64,000 bases of DNA. Source: Promicromonospora sp. AC04. Lineage in GTDB: Bacteria > Actinomycetota > Actinomycetes > Actinomycetales > Cellulomonadaceae. The notes beneath the pieces are model-generated. The model was not told where the DNA came from. It worked only from the letters and a program-made list of their open reading frames with translations, and searched no databases. Below are positions 8,232-15,817 of this stretch, piece after piece. How positions within the stretch are numbered: the first letter of the stretch is position 1; each line of letters begins with the position of its first letter. The position numbers were made by a program, and so were the translations under genes. The stretch spans positions 1,116,001 to 1,180,000 of the forward strand of contig NZ_QBUG01000001.1 in assembly GCF_003058225.1 (NCBI RefSeq), written 5' to 3'.

Positions 8232-9353
8232 CTACAGGTCACTCAGGGATAGTTCGAACCCTGCCGGGCCGTCCCCGGTGACGCTGCGCCACTGCGCGCG
8301 ACGGCGGCCTTCGTCCCCGCGCGGGTAGGGCAGTCCGGCCTCCAGGGCCGCCGACTCGATCGCGCGCATCGTGGTGCCGACGCCGGACGGAATTGGTGCG
8401 TGCCTGACCCAACGGCCGTTCTGGAGGGTCCAGGCCTCGCACCGCGCCAGGTCTGGTCCGATGCCGTGCCACACCCTCAGGACCACCGGACCAGGTGCGG
8501 TCCGTTCGGCGGTAGCGAGTTGCGCGGCCAACGGCGAATGAGCGCTGTCTACGCCCGGGAGGAGGGAGCGCAGCACGGGCAGGGCTCCTGCCTGGTCGAT
8601 GGTGTCGGTGGTCTGGTCCGCGGCGCTGCGCACGATCGCAGGTGCCTGGCCCATGGCGACTGAGCGTGTCGCCCAGGCGAGCATGTCCAGGTCGTTGACG
8701 CCATCCCCGACCGCCACGGTGCGACCGGTGGGGATGCCGAGGTGGGTGCGGACGACATCGAGAGCGACTGCTTTGTTCACGCCCTGCGCGGTGACGTCGA
8801 GCCAGTCCGCGCCCTGCGGTGTCGCAGTGACTCCAGTTGCGCGCAAGGTGTCGGCGTATCGGCGGATGCCCGGGGCGGTGAGCGCGATTCGGGTCGCGGG
8901 CTCTGCCATCAGGTCGGCCAGCAGGACAGTCTTCTGCTGCCCGTTGAGTTCACCAGGTTCGAACGGGCTGCTGGTGCGCCAGCCCCACCCGATCTCCTCG
9001 ATCGCCACTCGGACGCTGGGGGCGACGTCCAGGGCGCGGCGGATCACGGGTCCGGGATCGAACGAGCGGGCCTCGACCACGTCGTAGCCCGACGGCGCGG
9101 TCCGGTCCAGGTGAATGGTCAGGGCGCCGTTGGAGCACACCGCCCATCCGGTCGTCAGTCCCAGCCGGGTCGCGATCGGCAGCAGCCCGGCCAGCGATCG
9201 GCCGGTGGCCAGGATGACTTCATGCCCAGCGGCGCGGACCAGGTCCAGTGCTTCGACCGTGCCGGACGGAATGCGTCGGTCACTGTCGATCAGGGTGCCG
9301 TCGATATCGAGGGCAACGAGCATGCGCATGCAGGTCGTCGCCGCCGTGTTCAT
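8232..9353 (-). CDS. HAD-superfamily phosphatase, Cof type
   Basis: A 373-residue protein. HAD motif I is DIDGT at residues 16-20 (D16 nucleophile, D18 acid/base), motif II includes T50 in ATGRS, Lys194 is motif III and GDGVNDLDM at 216-224 is motif IV. The cap between motifs II and III is the type IIB cap of Cof/sugar-phosphatase enzymes, so it should hydrolyse small phosphorylated metabolites. About 100 residues after the HAD fold (from residue 265) form an extension not usual for Cof enzymes. It overlaps the preceding small gene by ATGA. Alternative starts are the methionines at residues 9 and 11. Confidence 0.85.
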   Translation of the reverse strand: MNTAATTCMRMLVALDIDGTLIDSDRRIPSGTVEALDLVRAAGHEVILATGRSLAGLLPIATRLGLTTGWAVCSNGALTIHLDRTAPSGYDVVEARSFDPGPVIRRALDVAPSVRVAIEEIGWGWRTSSPFEPGELNGQQKTVLLADLMAEPATRIALTAPGIRRYADTLRATGVTATPQGADWLDVTAQGVNKAVALDVVRTHLGIPTGRTVAVGDGVNDLDMLAWATRSVAMGQAPAIVRSAADQTTDTIDQAGALPVLRSLLPGVDSAHSPLAAQLATAERTAPGPVVLRVWHGIGPDLARCEAWTLQNGRWVRHAPIPSGVGTTMRAIESAALEAGLPYPRGDEGRRRAQWRSVTGDGPAGFELSLSDL

Positions 9354-9661
9354 CGGACCACCATCTGGCGGAGGGCCGACCGGACCTGGACCTCGAGACC
9401 GTCGCGCTCACCGGTCCACAGAGTGTGCCCGGGAACGAACATGCGGTGGTCCAACGGGGAGTTGCATCCCAGGGTGCGCGCGATCTGCTCTCCTCGACTG
9501 ATGTCCACGGGCTGGAAACAGATCCGACCGCGAGTCAGCGTGACGATCTCGATCCGGTCCGAGCCCACCGCCCGCACAGCATCGGTAGCGACAGCCATCG
9601 CGAACATCAGCTGATCCATGGCAGTGAGTGCCCCGTCATCGAGGCTCGACCGAACTCTCAT
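9350..9661 (-). CDS. Small hypothetical protein upstream of the HAD gene
   Basis: 103 residues from the ATG at 9661 (MRVRSSLDDGALTAMDQLMF). The frame continues upstream to 9712 but the extra residues look untranslated. No known domain is recognised. The central part is alternating hydrophobic (RIEIVTLTRGRICFQPVDI) and suggests a small alpha/beta fold. Its stop overlaps the start of the HAD phosphatase (ATGA), so the two are co-expressed and possibly form a complex. Confidence 0.6.
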   Translation of the reverse strand: MRVRSSLDDGALTAMDQLMFAMAVATDAVRAVGSDRIEIVTLTRGRICFQPVDISRGEQIARTLGCNSPLDHRMFVPGHTLWTGERDGLEVQVRSALRQMVVR

Positions 9662-9755
9662 CGCGTTCTCCTCTGTCCGATACAGGGGCGGCAGGCTGCG
9701 CCCTCGGCTCATGGCTCGGGAGCCGACTGTCGGGTCCGAGCAACTTCTCGCACCT

Positions 9756-9771
9756 TACTGCCTTTTCAGTA
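9756..9771. promoter_or_regulatory. Inverted repeat between divergent genes
   Basis: TACTG-CCTTTT-CAGTA lies between the minus-strand small gene (start 9661) and the plus-strand UTRA gene (start 9899). GntR regulators bind short inverted repeats in such positions, and a GntR gene is two genes away. The arms are only 5 bp, so this is a weak candidate. Confidence 0.3.
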
Positions 9772-9898
9772 CGGTGCCAAGGAATCAGTTAGGACGGGAG
9801 GCAGGGGAACGGTGGTCCTGCGACGTAGAGTGAGTGCGCGCGTCGGCTCTTTGCGCAGGCTGGAGCAGGTGTGAAATGGAGCAGAGGAGCGATCGAGG

Positions 9899-10432
9899 AT
9901 GAGCAGCGACGGGCAGTGGACGAGCGTGTCTCTGCCGTACGTAACCGGCGAGCCAGGCGATGCCTGGGCTGCAGAGGCCGAGGCTCATGGCGGCAAGGGC
10001 ACTCAGCGGCTCGTAACTGTGGACACGCGGCCCGCCCCCGAGGCGGTCGCCAGCGCCATGCGGCTTCAGCCCGGCGAGCAGGTAGTGCTCCGCTCCCGCG
10101 TGATGCTTCTGGACGATCGACCGGTCGAGCTGGTCGACTCGTACTACCCGGCCATGATCGCCCGCGACACTCGCCTTGCGGAGATGAGCAAGATTCCCGG
10201 CGGTGCCGTCGCGCACCTGGCGTCTCTGGGCTACCCGCCTCGACGCGTCGTCGAGGACGTCACTGCGCGGCTCGCGACCCCGGTGGAGGCCGAGGAGTTC
10301 GGCCTGGAGCTCCCGGCAGCCGTGGTCGAGCTTTCCCGAGTGATCTTCTCCGACGACGACCGACCGGTTGAGGCCAGCGTGATGCTCTCGCCGGCCGATG
10401 CCCGCAGACTGCGCTACGAGATCACCCCGTGA
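9899..10432 (+). CDS. UTRA-domain protein lacking the GntR helix-turn-helix
   Basis: A 177-residue protein that is essentially one UTRA ligand-binding domain. It has the typical EQVVLRSRVMLLDDRPVEL, then DSYYPAMIA and, near the end, SDDDRPVEASVM. The usual GntR winged helix is absent, and an in-frame TGA shortly upstream shows it is not simply outside a misplaced start. It is clearly paralogous to the C-terminal domain of the next gene (both share SDDDRPVEAS). It may form a mixed dimer with the full regulator and modulate ligand response, or it may be a decayed regulator. Confidence 0.75.
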   Translation: MSSDGQWTSVSLPYVTGEPGDAWAAEAEAHGGKGTQRLVTVDTRPAPEAVASAMRLQPGEQVVLRSRVMLLDDRPVELVDSYYPAMIARDTRLAEMSKIPGGAVAHLASLGYPPRRVVEDVTARLATPVEAEEFGLELPAAVVELSRVIFSDDDRPVEASVMLSPADARRLRYEITP

Positions 10433-10459
10433 CCCGTCGGACATGTGCGGGAGCAGGCC

Positions 10460-11194
10460 ATGCCCCGCGGAACTGATCAGCGGCCTCGCCACGAGCAGGT
10501 CGCCGCTGAGCTGCGCGAGCAGATCCTCAGCGGTGATCTGGCGCCCGGGGCGCAGCTACCGTCGACCGCCCAGCTCATGGCGCGGTTCGACGCGGCGAAC
10601 GCGACCATCCAGCGCGCACTGAGGTCCCTGAAGGACGAAGGGTTCCTCAACAGCCGTGTCGGCAAGGGCGTCTACGTCCGCAACCAGCCGCCACTGGTCA
10701 TCGACACCGGCGCCTACCTCCCACCGGACGGCTCGTTCTCCTACGAGCTGCTCGACGTCGAGACCGTCAGCCCGCCCGCCGACGTCGCCAGCGCGCTGGG
10801 ACTTGCCGATGGAGAACAGACGGTGCGGCGCCGCAGGATCCTGCTCCACGACGGGCAGCCCCTTGAGCTGTCGGCCTCGTACTACCCGGCAAGCATCGCC
10901 GAGGGCACACCGCTATCCGGACCGGGCAAGATCGCCGGCGGTGCGCCCAAGGTCTTCGCGAACCTTGGTCTACCTCCCCGGGCCTTCGTCGATCGCGTCT
11001 CAGCAAGGCCTCCGACACGAGAAGAGGTCGAGATGCTCGACCTGCCCGTGCGTGCGCCGGTGATCCGCCAGCTGCGAGTCGTGCTCTCCGACGACGACCG
11101 GCCGGTCGAAGCATCGGTACTGATCAAGGGAGCGCACCTGTACGAGCTCCAGTTCCGGCGCCTGGTGCCCGAACCGGACCAAGCCCAGCCCTGA
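10460..11194 (+). CDS. GntR-family transcriptional regulator with UTRA domain
   Basis: 244 residues from the ATG at 10460, preceded by GGGAG; a GTG at 10445 in the same frame is also possible. The winged HTH occupies residues 9-70: HEQVAAELREQILSGDLAPG, then LPSTAQLMARF, ATIQRALRSLKDEGFL and GKGVYV. The UTRA domain follows from about residue 95 to 235. UTRA regulators bind small effectors (sugars, amino acids) and release DNA. GntR proteins such as KorSA also control transfer of actinobacterial integrative plasmids, so a role in controlling this island is possible. Confidence 0.88.
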   Translation: MPRGTDQRPRHEQVAAELREQILSGDLAPGAQLPSTAQLMARFDAANATIQRALRSLKDEGFLNSRVGKGVYVRNQPPLVIDTGAYLPPDGSFSYELLDVETVSPPADVASALGLADGEQTVRRRRILLHDGQPLELSASYYPASIAEGTPLSGPGKIAGGAPKVFANLGLPPRAFVDRVSARPPTREEVEMLDLPVRAPVIRQLRVVLSDDDRPVEASVLIKGAHLYELQFRRLVPEPDQAQP

Positions 11195-11294
11195 CCCAAG
11201 CCGTCCCCGTGCGTCGGGCCTCTAGGCCATGGCCGATCTACCAGGCCAGAGCTCAAGTTGCGCTCGTAGCGCCAGGGCACCAGATCGCGCTAAT

Positions 11295-11335
11295 TGGTGT
11301 GCGCACTCTGACCTGCTGATATACCGCGCACACCA
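11295..11335. promoter_or_regulatory. Inverted repeat TGGTGTGCGC / GCGCACACCA
   Basis: Two perfect 10-base arms at 11295-11304 and 11326-11335 are separated by 21 bases that include CTGACCTGCTGATA. A closely similar block occurs at 14763-14802. The site is 220 bases upstream of the nucleotidyltransferase gene in an otherwise empty 360-base gap, and could be an operator or part of an attachment or origin region. Confidence 0.5.
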
Positions 11336-11555
11336 GTAGGGATGCGGTTACTCGGCGCAGACGGCGCTACGGCAGAGTGGACCGTCGTCCATTCGGCCAT
11401 GCCGCGACCTGTCGACTATCCGCGCAGCGGTCCCGTCAAGAGCCGCCCGGGGGTGACGTTTGCGGACTTTGATGGGCTTAGCGGCCCGCTGGTGCTAGAC
11501 AGGCCCTGATTGCGCGTTGACACCGGCAACGCCAGCAGTACGAAGGGACACTTCC

Positions 11556-12359
11556 ATGCAAGTAGACCAACTGAGGCAAGACCTTGCCGCCATATTTCCC
11601 GACTATGTTGGCCTGTTATTGTACGGCGGTCGCGCAAGTGACACACTCGAAAGGATCGCAGGAGATTGGGACTTAGTCGTCGTCACGCGAACCCTCTACT
11701 CGCCACGACGATTCCACAGTGAACGCGTGGATCTCAATATCCTTCCACTGTCAGCACTAGAGGCGGTGTTGCAAAGACTTCTGGCGAACGAGGAGCGGCC
11801 GTGGGACGGAATGTTCGCGCAGATCCAGGTGCTGGACACCACCTCCGCTGAGCTGGATCAGATAGTGGGTGCAATCTCCCTCGCGTACCGGAGGGAACGC
11901 TCGCCTGAGGCATCCGAGATCGACGCCCTCCGCTACTCGGTCTCAAGAACGATAGGCGACGTAGAGTCCGCCAGTTCGCCGCTTGGCCTTCATTTGATCA
12001 CGGGCCAGGCCATTTCGGCCATCTTGTTCGCGTGGACTGCTGTGGTCGGGAAACGTTGGTCCGGCCTTCGGGATGCCTTACGGCAGCTTTCCGTTTCAGA
12101 ACCTCTACAAGTGCAGCGGTCCGAAGCCATCATCCGTGAGAGGAATCCTCAACAGCGCCTCCTCATGCTTCGTGAGCTGGAAAGCTGGGTGTTTCGCGCA
12201 GTTGGAGGGGCCTGGCGCGATGAAGTTCTTGTACTGAAGACGGGGATCGATGCGGGGCAAACACGCTCAGGCTCGATCGCGATGACGAACGAACAACGGG
12301 CGGGCTTGCAAAGATTCCTTCTCGACCCGCCGGGGAGTCCGACAAAGCCCAGCGTGTAA
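11556..12359 (+). CDS. Pol-beta-type nucleotidyltransferase-like protein
   Basis: 267 residues from the ATG at 11556, with GAAGGGA upstream. YGGRASDTL at residues 23-31 followed by GDWDLVVVT at 36-44 fits the G-G/S ... DxD core of DNA polymerase-beta-like nucleotidyltransferases (Asp37 and Asp39 as metal ligands). The C-terminal half is helical. It is shorter than typical CD-NTases and lacks their usual surroundings, so its product is unknown. It is the first of three genes with lower GC content than the flanks, suggesting recent acquisition. By position it could synthesise a signal or nucleotidylate a target for the downstream membrane protein. Confidence 0.65.
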   Translation: MQVDQLRQDLAAIFPDYVGLLLYGGRASDTLERIAGDWDLVVVTRTLYSPRRFHSERVDLNILPLSALEAVLQRLLANEERPWDGMFAQIQVLDTTSAELDQIVGAISLAYRRERSPEASEIDALRYSVSRTIGDVESASSPLGLHLITGQAISAILFAWTAVVGKRWSGLRDALRQLSVSEPLQVQRSEAIIRERNPQQRLLMLRELESWVFRAVGGAWRDEVLVLKTGIDAGQTRSGSIAMTNEQRAGLQRFLLDPPGSPTKPSV

Positions 12360-12558
12360 GTGCTCCATTCGGACCAATGGACGTCGCCTTTCGGCACTGA
12401 AAAGATCGACACCGGCAGTTTTCGTTTGACTGGGAACGTCCGAGTCGTCCGAGAATCCCATCTGCGAGGGAAAACCCGTTTATGCAAACGAACAGGTTGT
12501 CAACGGTGCCACCTCCTGGGACTGGGAGCGCCCCATAGAAAGTCCGGCGCGACTCCCA

Positions 12559-13767
12559 TTGTTAGACGATTTCCGTGCCACGAAGCGTCGCGGCAACTTC
12601 GCTGATTGGGAGGTACTGCTGATTCAGCACCACCTTGGGACTTTTGTTCCTTTGGTCGATGCCCTGAGCCACGACGGGATGAGCGCCGAAACGTCATGGC
12701 ACATTGACATTCCGTACTCCACGAGCAGCGAGGCACAGAAATATTTTCGCCAACGATGGCCAGATGACCATCTATTGCCGTTGTTTACGGACCCATTAGC
12801 GCACTATTCTGAGGCACAGTTGCTCAGAGTCAGCGTCATGTTGTCGCGGATATGGCAAAAGCAGGGAACACGACCACTGCTAGTGATCGATGACGGTGCA
12901 TACTTCTTTCGATGCCTTCTGGCGCTTGAGCGCATTGGAGCCATACCACCGCTGGGGAATCGACGGATAGCCCTTGTAGAACAGACCACGCGAGGACACC
13001 GGTATCTCGCCGCGCGACAATCGGATCTGGTTCGACTCGGCATCCCGGCGGTAAGTGTGGCCCGAACACGTACCAAGATGCACGTGGAAGGCCCCTGCAT
13101 CGGTGTGGCAGTTGCGGCTGCCGTGAGTCGGTACGCGCTTTCGAAGAAGCGCGTGGCCGTTCTTGGGTATGGAGTGATCGGGGAGGCAACTGCCAAGAGC
13201 CTTCGACATGCTCTTCCGAATGCCGAGATCTTCGTCGTTGAGAAGTGGGATATGGCACGCCAGCGTGCTCATTCAGACGCTCGGGGAAGCTGGACGGTTC
13301 TCGACAGCTTGAGCTCGGGGCATGAATTCGATCTCGTAATGGGGTGCACGGGGCGCACTGCTCTGCGGGTGGAGGATAGGCACGTGCTCGCGGACGGCGC
13401 AATCTTAGCGAGCGGATCCTCGGCGGCTCTAGAGTTGGACCGTGAGGGATTCGTCGAACTCGCCGATCACTATGAAGCCGGAGACTTGCAGATAATTGAT
13501 CGCGACGCCACGATGCAGGAGGGCATTCACGCGAGTATAAGGTTTCTCGTCGGCGCTTCACGTGAGATTAAGTTCGTCAATGCAGGGTTCCCCGTCAACT
13601 TCGATGGACGGAGTTGTTCGCTGCCCGCGCACATGGTCCAAGGAACGCGAGCGCTCCTATACGGAGCCGCCACGCAGGTTATCGACGAGGGGAGTGTTGG
13701 GTTAAATGTCCTGGATGCGCAGGTTGATGAATGGATCTTTAAGAACGCCGTCAAGTACTTCGATTAG
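12559..13767 (+). CDS. AdoHcy-hydrolase-like NAD-binding protein, 5' end uncertain (possible frameshift)
   Basis: From a TTG at 12559 the frame gives 402 residues. The middle has the Rossmann motif KRVAVLGYGVIGEATAKSL and VVEKWD, then DLVMGCTGRTAL and GAILASGSS, in the order and spacing seen in the NAD domain of S-adenosylhomocysteine hydrolase. RTKMHVEGPCIGVAVAAAVS matches the helix before it. The N-terminal substrate domain is not recognisable as SAHH. Protein-like sequence continues upstream in this frame (SWDWERPIESPARLPLLDDF) to about 12451. Before that it continues in another frame from a GTG at 12360, right after the previous stop. A one-base indel near 12450 may have split the gene. 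Genuine catalysis is uncertain. Confidence 0.6.
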   Translation: MLDDFRATKRRGNFADWEVLLIQHHLGTFVPLVDALSHDGMSAETSWHIDIPYSTSSEAQKYFRQRWPDDHLLPLFTDPLAHYSEAQLLRVSVMLSRIWQKQGTRPLLVIDDGAYFFRCLLALERIGAIPPLGNRRIALVEQTTRGHRYLAARQSDLVRLGIPAVSVARTRTKMHVEGPCIGVAVAAAVSRYALSKKRVAVLGYGVIGEATAKSLRHALPNAEIFVVEKWDMARQRAHSDARGSWTVLDSLSSGHEFDLVMGCTGRTALRVEDRHVLADGAILASGSSAALELDREGFVELADHYEAGDLQIIDRDATMQEGIHASIRFLVGASREIKFVNAGFPVNFDGRSCSLPAHMVQGTRALLYGAATQVIDEGSVGLNVLDAQVDEWIFKNAVKYFD

Positions 13768-14332
13768 GCCTTCAGTTAGTACGGCGAACAGTCTAGAGGC
13801 ACTCGATTATGCACGGAACCTCCACGCCGAAATCCTCGAATCCAATCGGGATCTCTATACGCGCGCTCAAGTTGTTCTTACTTTGGATGGACTCATAGTC
13901 GGCGTAGTAGGATCCAGGGTCCTCTCGGAACCAGGCGATCTGAGGCGCGTAGCGGAGGTGTTTTCAACGCTCACCTGGCTGTTGCTGGTTTCGAGCGTCG
14001 TCGCAATTCTCATGTCTCTGATTTTCGCAACTATCTCGCTGATGTCGTTGCATAGGAAGGGGCCCCGCGTTGCGCCTAGTGCTAGCCCCTGGCCATCGGA
14101 GCGACTATGGTACTACGGACACATCGCGGCCATGCCTGCAGATGTATTTGTCGGTCGGGCAAGCACAGCCACCGCTGAGTGGGAGATAAGGGCGCGCTTG
14201 ACCCAGGCGGCCATAATGGCGCCCCTGATGGTCCGGAGGGCGAACTGGCTTAATAGGTCTTTTGCCGCTACTACGCTATCTTTCGTCTCGCTCGCCTTGA
14301 CCGCGACCGACTACGTCGCTCGGCTGGTGTGA
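13727..14332 (+). CDS. Multi-TM protein resembling Pycsar/CBASS-type membrane effectors
   Basis: About 201 residues. After a helical segment (ALDYARNLHAEILESNRDLY) come hydrophobic stretches VVLTLDGLIVGVVG, LTWLLLVSSVVAILMSLIF and, at the C-terminus, FAATTLSFVSLALT. A soluble loop lies between the second and third. An N-terminal helix running straight into a TM pair is the layout of PycTM and 2TM effectors that disrupt the inner membrane on binding a cyclic nucleotide. The gene overlaps the preceding one; ATG 13727 is chosen, 13706 is possible. The effector role rests on topology and neighbourhood only. Confidence 0.55.
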   Translation: MNGSLRTPSSTSIRPSVSTANSLEALDYARNLHAEILESNRDLYTRAQVVLTLDGLIVGVVGSRVLSEPGDLRRVAEVFSTLTWLLLVSSVVAILMSLIFATISLMSLHRKGPRVAPSASPWPSERLWYYGHIAAMPADVFVGRASTATAEWEIRARLTQAAIMAPLMVRRANWLNRSFAATTLSFVSLALTATDYVARLV

Positions 14333-14500
14333 CTCCGTTCGGGAAATGCGGCTCCGCTGCACAGGCAACAGCCAACCACCCCCAGGTACCTGCTCTAGTT
14401 GTTGCGGGTCGTGAAGAGTCGGACACCCCGAGAGGGATGACTCAACGCCTACTCCGGCCTAGCCTGCTCCCCCGATCTGCGAGAGGCGTGACCCGATCTT

Positions 14501-14522
14501 GGGCGGTCCGCGGGACCCGCTG
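14501..14522. repeat. 22-base direct repeat, copy 2
   Basis: Identical to 7941-7962. In both places short words recur downstream in the same order (TGTGCGTCGT, then CCGTGTG, then CCGTGCTGC), which suggests duplication of a longer non-coding segment that has diverged. The 14333-15100 stretch holds no gene that I can support. Confidence 0.6.
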
Positions 14523-14763
14523 TCCGTCAACCACTCGGCTGCTCCGGCTGCGCAGTCGCAACATCGTGTCAACTGCGCTGCTGTGCGTCGTGCCCGTCAG
14601 CCGTGTGTGGCTCGTGTGTGTTGACCGTGCTGCGTGACGTGTCTCGCGCTAGTGGGGACGCGGGGTGCCGGTCCACCTCACCGACACCGCCCGCCCCCCG
14701 TCAGCAGCGCACCACGGACGCGGTCACGACGCACCCGTGCCGCACCAGTAGCCGCTGCGAGTT

Positions 14764-14830
14764 GGTGCGCGCAGCTGACCTGCACTGATACGTGCGCACA
14801 CCTTGGTGTGCGGGCGACTTGGTGTGCGCA
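14764..14830. promoter_or_regulatory. Cluster of GGTGTGCG-type sites
   Basis: GGTGCGCGC (14764-14772), GCGCACACC on the opposite strand (14794-14802), GGTGTGCG (14805-14812) and GGTGTGCG (14821-14828). The first pair encloses CTGACCTGC and TGATA, as at 11295-11335. Reiterated sites in an empty region suggest an operator cluster or iteron-like array. Confidence 0.45.
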
Positions 14831-15102
14831 GAGCGCGCGCTCCGTCATCATCCTCGACGTATGGATGTTTATCCGCGCGCAGACAGCACGCTGGGGCCGG
14901 CGGCTGGAGTCCGCTGGCCAAGCTGCGGGGTCATGCCCAGGGAGTTGGGGGACATGCGTTCACCCTGCTCGCCGCCATGTCCCCCATCAGGAACACACCC
15001 GAAATGTCCGCACGGGGGACGTCAACGAGTACCTCGAGAGGTACAGCTGGCGTGAACACTCGCAAGGATGGGGCAGGCACGTGCAGACGTGTGCGGGCTA
15101 AC

Positions 15103-15439
15103 TCGGACATGCGCGGTGGTGGCAAATTGCCACCACCGCGCCACGTGCGGGTTCGCTCTCGCATGCCGCGGTCACAGCTGGGCGGTCGCCGGCCTCGGGG
15201 GCTAATCCGGACATCCGCGGTGGTGCCAATTTGGCACCACCGCGTGGCCTGGGGTTCTACCGAACCATCGACGTGCCACTGGCCCGTTCCGGGCCTGGAG
15301 AACAAACCGGACAACAATGGTTCTGCCAAATTGGCAGAACCATATGACCTGGGCAGATGCCCTAGGCCCCTTCGCCCCCGACCGACTGCCGAGAAACAAA
15401 CCGGACAAGTACGGTCCCGCCAATTTGGCGGGACCGTAC
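15103..15439. repeat. Array of four spaced hairpins, each preceded by CGGACA
   Basis: Perfect palindromes lie at 15112-15140 (14-base arms), 15216-15244 (14), 15317-15343 (13) and 15409-15439 (15). Their centres are at 15126, 15230, 15330 and 15424, about 94-104 bases apart. The arms differ between copies (for example CGCGGTGGTGGCAA, ATGGTTCTGCCAA, GTACGGTCCCGCCAA), yet both arms of a copy always change together, while the core CAAATTG or its complement is kept. CGGACA precedes every palindrome with its first base exactly 22 bases from the centre. The conserved core, conserved spacing and compensatory arms point to function as a structured RNA or single-strand DNA hairpin. The array lies between the excisionase stop and the GGTGTGCG cluster. 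Confidence 0.8.
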
Positions 15440-15476
15440 GACCTGCGCAAACGCTCCGGCGCCAATCGCGCACGCA

Positions 15477-15728
15477 TCAGTGTGCCGAGCGGATCTTCAC
15501 CACCAGCGCCGCCCGGAGCTCGTCCAGGTCCACACGGATCAGCGTGCCGATCCGGTAGCCGGTCACTGTTCCGTCGGCAATCCGACGACGGATCGTCTTG
15601 ACGGAAACGCCGAACACTTCAGCGGCGTCACGGAGCGAGACAAGCCGTGTTGCGCTCGGACCAGCCTGTCGTGGCGTCTGTGGAGCCGGGACCGTGCTGC
15701 TTTCTCGCGCTGAACGATGCGTTGCCAT
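15477..15728 (-). CDS. xis: Excisionase / MerR-type HTH DNA-binding protein
   Basis: 83 residues from the ATG at 15728. After a short polar leader, RLVSLRDAAEVFGVSVKTIR, then RRIADGTVTGYRIGTLIRVDLDEL, is the classic winged-helix excisionase pattern: helix-turn-helix, then a basic wing, then a D/E-L helix. It lies 90 bases downstream of the integrase on the same strand, the usual order in actinobacterial integrative elements. It should bind arm sites and direct the integrase towards excision. The frame extends upstream but only antisense to the integrase, so the short start is right. Confidence 0.85.
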   Translation of the reverse strand: MATHRSARESSTVPAPQTPRQAGPSATRLVSLRDAAEVFGVSVKTIRRRIADGTVTGYRIGTLIRVDLDELRAALVVKIRSAH

Positions 15729-15817
15729 GTCGAACCTCCGGTGTGCGGCGAACCCTCTGGCCTCACAGGTGTGCACCATGCTCCGCGCGCAACCGCCCTG
15801 GGCCCCGTGCGTCACAG

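Noticed and set aside
11517-11545. TTGACA as the -35 box of the NTase operon
   Set aside because: It lies only about 39 bases before the ATG, leaving room for no convincing -10 box, so it could be chance.
15103-15439. CRISPR array
   Set aside because: Spacing is regular, but the repeats are palindromes whose arms differ between copies, the intervening 60-80 bases are not spacer-like units and no cas gene is present.
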